Positions 21,001 through 30,000 of a DNA stretch of 64,000 bases are shown here, piece after piece. The translations under genes were made by a program, and so were the position numbers. The stretch spans positions 1,340,579 through 1,404,578 of the forward strand of contig CAJNDS010000557.1 of NCBI GenBank assembly GCA_905221605.1, read 5' to 3'. The DNA comes from Symbiodinium natans. Taxonomy: Eukaryota; Sar; Dinophyceae; Suessiales; Symbiodiniaceae. The notes beneath the pieces are model-generated. The model worked only from the letters and a program-made list of their open reading frames with translations. It was not told the DNA's origin and did no database searches. Positions within the stretch are counted from its first letter, which is position 1; each line of letters starts with the position of its first letter.

Positions 21001-24000
21001 CTTGCAAAGGGCGCTTGCAGGCCGAGCCGCGAGCGGCACGGCAGGCGGAGCCTGCAGCAGCTGCGACGAGCGGGAGTTGCGTGCGAGAAGAGCAGCCGTA
21101 GCATTCACAACCAGGGTCGAGGCTAAGGCCAAACCCAACTTTGTGTATAGAAGGCCCTCAGGACAGTTGAGGAGCAGCTCTGAGGAGGAAGGCTCCGAGG
21201 AGTGCGAGGGAGAGGCCGAGTGATCGGCCCTTCTTCGAGAAGAGAAACGCATTTTTGAACGCCGCTGCCCGAGAGAGAAAAAGGGGAAGGGTAGGCGGCA
21301 GGGTTTGAGTTTAGCCTAGACCAAATAGGGTTCTTTTCTGTCGTTGACGTAGAAAACACAAGATGGACGCAACACAGGTGCAACAGCTACAGCAGACAAT
21401 CGCAGCAATGCAGGCAGAGATAACGGCGCTAAGGGCACAGCAACAACAGGCAGAACAGGGGCAAGCAGGAGTAGCAGCCCTAGCTCAGTCTGTAGCAGAG
21501 CTAGCCCAAACGATGAGGGTTAGGGAAAAGGGACCTGACTCCACAAGAATTCTGTTCGATACCAAAGCCCTAGGTAGACCCGAGCGGTTCAACAATGTGG
21601 AAGATGAGTTCCGTAGATGGAGTCGGTCGGTCGTCAATATGTTGGCGTCTGTGTTTGGAAGAAAGTTTGAAGAGGTACTTGAGTGGGCACAAGAGCAAGA
21701 AGACGAAGTCAAAGACACAGATGTAGACCTGCAGTTTGGTAACAGCCCAGCCCCCGCTAGCCCCGGTGGCACAGTAACAGCAGCCGCAGACACCGTAGAA
21801 GACATCCCGGAAAAGGGTGACCAAGTATGGCGGCTACTCCAGCACCTGTGCACGGGAGAATCCGAGGGCATAGTGGTGAACTCTGGTGGTGGTTTTGAGG
21901 CCTGGAGACGCCTGCACCGGCGGTTCGACCCGCTGTCGGCAGGCCGCAAGAGGAACCTCTTGAGGGCCATTCTGTCACCAGTGAGAGTCAAGGGTTGGGA
22001 GCATGTTAGACAAGCTATAGACCAACTAGACGACCTGATAAGAAGATACGAAGCCCGAAAGAATGATGCAGGCGTGAGAGAAAAGTTGAGTGACGACTTG
22101 AAGAGTACAGCCCTAGAGTTGCTAGTTCCTACAGACTTAGAGCAGCATCTTATCCTCAACAAAGCTAGGTTAAACACCTACGAAGATATGAAGGGGGAGA
22201 TACAGCAGTTGGTTGAGGTTAAGACGAAAGGGACGGTAGAACAACCGGGGAAAATCCCAGCGTCATCGTCCCAAGGACCAGCGCCAATGGAGGTTGATGC
22301 CTTAACCCAAGCCATAAGCTCCCTCATGAAGGGGAAGGGGAAAGGTAAAGACCCTAAAGGTAAAGGTAAAGGTAAGGGTGGCAAAGATGGCTCAAACGGA
22401 AAGGCTCAAGCCAAGAATGGCTCTGTACAGAAGTTCCAAGGCAACTGTCACAACTGTGGCAAGCCTGGCCATAAAGCCGCCGACTGTTGGTCAAAGCTCA
22501 AATTGGGAAACACGGACTCAAAGAACAAGGGCAAGCCCAAGGACAAGGGCAAAAGCAAAGGCAAAGGAAAGCACGCTGGATCCCTAGAAGAGGGAGAGGC
22601 AGAAGAACCAGCTCAGGAAGATGAGCTGGGTGCAGTTGAACTTTGCGCTGTAGAAACCGCCTCCCAAGGCGGGCGGTGGATGAAGTTTAACTACGACACA
22701 GGGGCGGCCCGGACAGCAATCCCTCAGGACTGGGAGAGTAAGGGTTCGCCTGCTGAAGGCCCAGAGCTGACCTTCAAGACCGCAAGTGGAGAACTGATCA
22801 CCAGCAAAGGTGCATGCAAAATCTCCGGCAGAGACGAGAATGGCCGGATGAAGGGGATCACTGGGTCCCTGGCCCCGGTGCACAAACCGCTGGTGTCAGC
22901 CTACAAGTGTGCGAAACAAGGGTATGTGGGTGTGATCCAAGAGGATGAAGGGCACCTCATACCCCGCGCAAGCCCGTTAGGCCAAAAGATAGAAAAGCTG
23001 GTAAAACATGCGAGCGCCGAGGAAAAGAAGGGTACGATACCCCTCTACCAGGAGGGAGGTGTCTACAACTTCTACTTGGAAGCAAACGCAGTCGAGGCGG
23101 CCAAGGCCGCAACGTCGGGTTTCAGCGGGCAGCTGAAAGCGTAAGTCCCACTGGGACGCCAGAAGCCGGGCACCCTTTGTGCGCCGGTGAGGTGGCCGGA
23201 CCAGAAGCTCCGGCGCAAAGCCCGGAAGGGGAAGAAGAAGGCGAAGTAGAGGTGGCGGCTCCTAAGCAGGTTCGGTCTCCGATAGAACCGACCGCCGCAG
23301 AGATAGCTGAGCACGAGGTGCTTGGACATGTCCAATACAGAGAGTGGTGTCGCCACTGCGTGGCTGCGAGAGGCATTGGCCAGCAGCACCGCAGCCGGGA
23401 GCAACGTGAGCGTCAGAACGACGGACTTCCAACGGTGGCGTGTGACTACTGTTTTATGGGACAAGACGATGGCAAGGTGAAACCAATCCTGGTCATCAAA
23501 GATTCGAAGACGCAAGCAATAGCTGCGACTTTTGTGGAAGCCAAGGGAACAGACCCCTACGCCATCAAGTTTTGGCAGGGCTTTGTCAAGCACCTTGGTT
23601 ACAAGAAGTTCATTGCGAAAAGTGATGGAGAACCAGCCATAAAGGCTATGAAGGCGAAGGCCATAGATGGCCTGAAGGGGATTGAAGCAATATCCCAAGA
23701 GACTCCCGAGGGAGACCACCAGGCCAACGGCCTGGCAGAGGTAGCTGTGAGAGAAGTGAAAAGGCAAGTACGGGTCATGAAGAGCTCTCTGGAGGAGAAG
23801 CTCGGGATCACGCTAAGTGACGAGGACCCAGTCCTTGCATGGCTGCCGAGACACGGAGCAGACTTGCTCACGAGGTATAGGAAGGGAGAAGACGGCAGGA
23901 CGCCCGAGCAGCGCCGGTCAGGGAAGGCCTGGAGACGGCCAGCCTTAGAGCTGGGTGAAAGGCTTTTCTACCGTGAAGCGGTCGCCGCGGAATCCAACAA

Positions 24001-27000
24001 GAATGATCTCCACATGAAGATGTTGGAGGGCAGGTACATAGGACACCATGGCGGGACCGGAGCGTTGCTGGTCATCACACCCAATGGTGTGAAGAGGGCG
24101 CAAGGAGTGAGACGTTTACCGCCTGAGCAGAGATGGGACGCTCAGGGATGGACAAGCCTCAGAGGCTATCCTTGGGATGTAGCCCACAGAGCTGGTAGGA
24201 GCCACAGGCTCAACGGAGAAGGCCCGCTTCCAGTGCAGGCCCGGCACCAGTGTTGGCGCCGCCAGTCCAAAGGAGACTGTACATTCTGAAAGCGGATGTA
24301 GAGCGCCTGGGACCAACCCCAGGCTGCCCCGGGTGTACATGCGTACTCCTGGGAGAGTCGACGCAGGTCAACCACACAGAGGCCTGCAGAGCCAGAATGA
24401 TGGAGCTTCTAGCTCAAGACGAGAGGGGAAAGGCCAGAATTGAGGCACACGAGTTGCGCCAGAGACGAAGGCCAGAGCCCCCAGAGAGGGAAGAAGAGCT
24501 CCGAGTAGCTGATGCGGTAGGTGAACCGGAGGCTTCAGGCGTGCCTGAGGCAGGAGGGAGAAAGAAAAAGAGGGGCACGAGTAGCCCGGGGTCACCCGGG
24601 ACTCTGCCGGTAGGAAAGCAGACGCCGCAGAAGCGAGGAGCTGAGAGTAGACCAACAGAGTTAGAAAAAGAGACGGCGAAGCCGATGTCAGCAGATGAAA
24701 GGGCTCGAAGAGCCTACTACGACCTTGACGAACCACCGCCCGCGCAAAGTGAACCGAGCGCGGCAAGTGGAATCAAAAGAACGGCCGAGGAGCCGCCTGA
24801 AAGCTTAGACCCTAGAGCAACAAGCTCAGGAGATGTAGAAGAACTGGTGTCGCAGCCAGTGGTACAGCAGCAGGCTGAAGAACAGCCGCCGCAAAGCATG
24901 CAAGCGCTGAGTTCTCTCAAACGAGAAACTGCACTGTTAGTGCAAGGCATGGTTCGGAACAAGTATAGGGCAGAGCAAGTAGACGTCACCGAACAGGAGG
25001 TGATGGATATCGCATCCTTGTGCACAGCCATGGGAGCCGTGGATGTGATGGAAATCTACAGCCCAAAACGGTTTACGGAACACGCGCCGCGACTGGGCCT
25101 TTTGCCTGGATATGCGGTAGACTTGTGTGAGACCAAGCCCAACAGTGAAGAGCATTGGGACCTGTCTAGAGAAGAAGACAGGAAAGAACTAGAGGAGCTG
25201 ATTGATGCAGAAGAACCCCGGCTGTTGACCGGAGGCCCGCCGTGCGAAGCCTTCTCGAGGCTTCAAGCACTCAACCAGAAGCGGGTGTCACCAGAGGTGA
25301 GAAAGAAAAGAAGAGAGCAGGGAGAGCAACACCTGCACTTGAGCATTAAGATGTACCGAAAGCAGATGGAAAAGGGAAGGTACTTCCTACACGAGCATCC
25401 GTGGAGCGCGGACTCATGGTACGACGAGGAAGTCAAAGCCCTCGCAGAGGATGAAAGAGTTTACGTGGTAAAAGGCCCCATGTGTAAATGGGAGATGAAG
25501 GCCAACGACGTGGCAGGAAACAAAGGATATGTGAGAAAGGAAACCGGCTGGATGACAAACAGTCCAGTGTTGGCCGAAATCCTTCAGGGAGAGTGCAGCA
25601 ACAAGCAGGGAGGACTGTGGCATAGGCATGTCCGCCTTATAGGTGGAATCGCCCGAGGTGCTGCGGTTTACCCGCCAAAGCTGGTAAATGCTGTACTTAA
25701 AGGCTTGAAAGAACAAATGGTTGAAGATGGAAGCCTAAGCGCCGTAGATGCGTATGCGGCAGGACCAGTACCCGAGGAGCCCAGCATGCCTGCTGGCAAC
25801 TGGTACCAATACTGGGACGACGTGAATGGAGGGTACCTGGACTCCGAAGGAGTCCTCAAAGCTAGACAGCTGGAGATGGAGTACATCCACAAGCAAGGTG
25901 TGTGGAAGAGGGTACCTCTGGACCAGTGCATTCAAGAAACAGGCAAGCAACCAATCCCACTGAAGTGGGTAGACACGAACAAAGGGGATCACACGAACCC
26001 CAACTTGAGGTCCAGACTGGTCGTGAAAGACATCAAGGCCAGGAAGGGCCCCGAGGACCAGCTAGACCCAGCGATGTTGTTTTCGGCTATGCCCCCGCTA
26101 GAAGCGGTGCGCATTCTTACGTCCATGCTTATGAGCAAACAACGCTCGAAGCACGGGAGGCCGTTACGACTTGGGAGCTGGGACATCTCAAGAGCCCATT
26201 TCTATGGGACTCCAAAGAGAAACATTTATGTGAAGCTCCCAGAGGAAGAGGGAGCAGGAGAAGGAGAGTGTGGACTGCTATTGAAGTCAATGTACGGAAC
26301 GCAAGACGCGCCAGCGATATGGCAGGACCACTACACTCAAACTCTGATTCAAGCAGGATGGAAGAGAGGAAGAAGCAATGGTGCAGTCTTCTATCACCCA
26401 GTGCTGGATGCCCGTGTCTTAGTACACGGAGACGACTTTCTGTGCTTGGGTGACGAAGCAGCGCAGGAAGCACTAGACAAGACACTCCGAGAAGCCTACG
26501 AGCTGAAGCGCACAGGAGAGGTAGGAATCGGAGTTGCAGGAAGCAACCAGATCACTTTCCTCAATCGGGTGATACGGTTGGAGCAACACAGTGGGAGACC
26601 CTGCGCCGTGATTGAAGCAGACTCGCGGCATGCAGAACTCCTCATCGAGGAGCTGGGTCTGAACAATGGTAAGGGCGTAGAGACAGCGGATGTTAAGAAG
26701 TCTGTGGATCAACAATTGCTGGAAGCTAAGGCAGCTGCACTTCCACCAGAGATGGTGAAGCAGTATAGGTCCTTGGTGATGCGCGCAGCATACTTGGCAC
26801 AAGATCGTGCAGACATAGGCCATGCGGTCAAGACACTGTCAAGAAAGATGGTAATGCCGACAGACGCTGACTGGGGCAACCTGAAGCGGTTGGCTCGTTA
26901 TCTCAAGCAGTACCCGTATGCGAAGTTGGTTTATGAACAACAGCGAGAACCAACCAAGCTCCGTATCCAAGTAGATGCGGACCATGCAGGTGACGCCGTT

Positions 27001-30000
27001 ACGAGACGGAGCACCACGGGTATGATCGCGTTCTATGGCCAGCATCCCATAAAGCACTCGTCAAACGTGCAGTCGACGATTGCCCTATCGACAGGGGAGT
27101 CAGAATACTACGCCTTAGTGAAGGCAGGTTCGACTGGACTTGGGATCCAGTCCCTGTTAGAAGATTGGAGCTGCGAGCTGGAGGTTGTCTTGGAGACGGA
27201 CTCCAACGCAGCCAAAGGCCAAGGGAGCCGGATAGGCCTGGGAAAAGCTCGCCACGTACAAACAAGGTACTTGTGGTTGCAAGAACGCGTGGCAGCAGAC
27301 CACTTGAGGATCCATAAAGTGCTTGGGGAGAAGAACTGTTCAGATATCCTCACGAAGAGCGTAGGAGGACCAACGCTGAGGAAGCATCTGAAGACACTCG
27401 GTGTTCAACTGAGCTCTGAAAAGAGCCGCGGGCACAAGGAACTCCTCTTGTAAAGGTCCCTGGCCAGACTCCGCTACCTAGGCGTGAGAATGAGCCCAAT
27501 ACCAGAGAAGTTTCACTCCGCACATAGCAGAAGAGAAAGTATAGTGCTTAGAAGGCATTTCTGCGCACTAGAAGGGGTGCAAAATTGTACCGCCTAATCT
27601 AGGTCATGCAGTTGTATAGTGTACAGTGTATATATGCCGATGCATCTAACTCTCAAGATTCCCAGTTGAGCGTAGAAAAGCGATTTTCATTAGGGTTTAG
27701 GGGTCCAGCCCGAAACAGTTCGAACCCAAGACCCACCGCCCTCTCTCGAAGAGCCATTTTTTATTGTTGTTGGGGTTAGGGTTTAGGTTTTACCCTGAAG
27801 GATGCCTTGATGTCATCTACACGAAATGCGCACGAGCTACCTCAGGGAGTGAGTCAAACTGTACGAAGCCCCTGTGAACCCCTACCCTCTAAACCCTAAA
27901 CCCTCAACCCTAAACCCTAAACCCGAAACCCGAAACCCTAAACCCTAAACCCTAAAACCTAAAACCTAAACCCTAAACCCTAAACCCTAACCACCCCCCC
28001 CCCCCCCCCAAACCCACAAGAAGTGCCTGCAAGGAGCTCGGCCTTTCATGCAGCGGCTTCGAGTCGATCCCGGCATCATTCTGGTCCCTGAAGCCCTGAA
28101 AACCCTCAACGGGCTTAGGGTTTGGGGTTTATAAAGGGTTTAGGGTTTAGGGCTAGGGGTTTAGGGTTTAGGGTTTGCGGTTTGGGGTTTGGGGTTTAGG
28201 GTTTCGGGAAAGCCCAGAAGCCCTAAACGCCCTTACAAGCCCTAAAAGCCTTAAAGGCCCAAAACCCGAAGGTGCGACAGCCGAGCCTTGGAAGCTCCAC
28301 ACACCCTGAACTCCACAAGCAACGATGCCCTAAAGCCAAGCCTCGGAAACTCTGAAGGTTTAGGGTTTGGGTTTAGGGTTTAGGGCCTTCTAGGTCCTTA
28401 CATATATACGGCCTAGGAGGCTTCATATGGGATTCTTGACATCCTTATCAAGATATGCTCCCTGCATCCTAACCCCGAAACCCTAAACCCAAAACCCTGA
28501 ACCCTAAACCCTAAACCCTAACCCGAAACCCTACCCTAGACCCTAAACCCTAAACCCTAAACCCTAAACCCTAAACCCTAAACCCTAAAACCCTAAAACC
28601 CTAAAACCCTAATCCTAAACCCTAAACCCGAAACCCTAAACCCTTAACCCCAAACCCTAAACCCTAAACCCTAAACCCCAAACCCTGAACCCCAAACTCA
28701 TGAGGGCTCTTTCTGGGAGTCTGTGGGAGGTTCTCGATCTGCACGCTGACCACCGTGGGCTATGGGGACGTTATCCCCTTGACCCGCACGGGAGACCTGG
28801 CCTTGACATTGAGGGTTGAGGGTTTAGGGTTTAGGGTTTAGGGTTCAGGGTTTAGGGTTTAGGGTTTAGGGTTTAGGGTTTAGGGTTTAGGGCTAGGGTT
28901 TAGGGTTCCGGGTTTGGCATATAGGGGTTCTTACTGGAGGACCTCTGTAGCCTTGAGGTGCTGTTCCCTACAGCCCCAGACCCTCAAAGGCCCGACAAGT
29001 GGTTTAGGGCTTCGGGTTGGGATGTTCCGCCTTGTACGAACAGTCCTTAATGGGGATTAAAATATAGGGGGTACTGCAATCCCTATTAAGGACTGTTATA
29101 GGAGGAACATCCCAAGCTTCGGGCCCAAAATTCCTTTTGTCATTTTTTGCCGGCTTGGACCTCCTAAGGCCTAAGAGAGCATTGAAACCCAAAAAGACGC
29201 GTAAGCCTAAACAAGCTGCAGCCATAGCCCTGAGTCCCCTGAACACCTTCGGCCCTTAAAGCTCTATACGCGAAAATCGGGGGACCACTAGAACAGCCCC
29301 CCAAATAGTAGGACCCCTTAATTGTAAGGCCCCGAATTAAATTACCAAATGAAGATGGGGGCTTAGGGGGCGATTCCCTTAAACGCTGCAACGCCCGGTT
29401 GCACGGGATGAGAGGTAGAACGCTGGCTGCCTTCATCGCGGTCTGCGCTGTCATCATCATCGCCCTCGCCGGCGTGCCCCGACCGAGGGGTGTGTAAGGT
29501 TCAGGGTCACTGCCTGGGCTTGTAGGGTTCTAAGATGTTCCAAGGGTCGGACCTCTTCAGGGCTTGGCTTGAAGGGCATGGGTTTTTCAGGCTTTCGGGC
29601 TTCTTAGGGATTTAGGATTTAGGGTTTAGGGTTTATAAGGCTCGGGAGAGGCTAGCGCTTCGGGTTTAAGCTTTTGGTTAAGGTTCTCGGTTTTTGGGTT
29701 TTCTGTGGGCCTTCAAAGCCTACTGAGACCCTAAACCCCAGCCTAAACCCCATAAAAGCGCTAAGCCCTTCCTGCACTGACCAATCCCTTAAAAGGCCGT
29801 TAATAGGGTTGACTTAGGGGATTTTAAGTCAACGAATGAGGCTATTATACCCTATAATCCCCTTAAGAGGCCTTTAGTAGGGTTGATTAAGGGGATTTTA
29901 AGGCCTTTTATAGCCCATCCTGGGAGGCCCTGCTGTACTTCAACTTCTGCGAGTTGCTTCCCCAGCGTTCCGCCAAAACGCACGCCGTCAAAGAGAGCCC

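Larger units (their letters stand above)
19868..27689 (+). mobile_element. Full-length Ty1/copia LTR retrotransposon with methyltransferase-like segment
   Basis: Bounded by two 112-bp LTRs (TGCAAAATTG...TTTTCA) that differ at one base, and by a perfect 5-bp duplication TTAGG (19863-19867 and 27690-27694). Length is 7,822 bp. Order: LTR, primer-binding site, an extra ORF, gag-protease, integrase, then methyltransferase-like + reverse transcriptase + RNase H, polypurine tract, LTR. Integrase lies before reverse transcriptase, the copia order. All frames are open for long distances, so the insertion is recent. It lies in sense orientation within the S5-pore intron of the K+ channel, inside a TTAGGGC/TTTAGGG tract, so the target duplication is itself telomere-like sequence. 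Confidence 0.95.

Noticed and set aside
19979-27453. Opposite-strand open frames within the retrotransposon
   Set aside because: They mirror the codon bias of the sense frames and show no independent motif.
28705-28730. Frameshift before the selectivity filter (a FWESV reading occurs one base out of frame)
   Set aside because: The exon starting at 28705 is in phase with both neighbours, so no frameshift is needed; the FWESV reading is probably chance.
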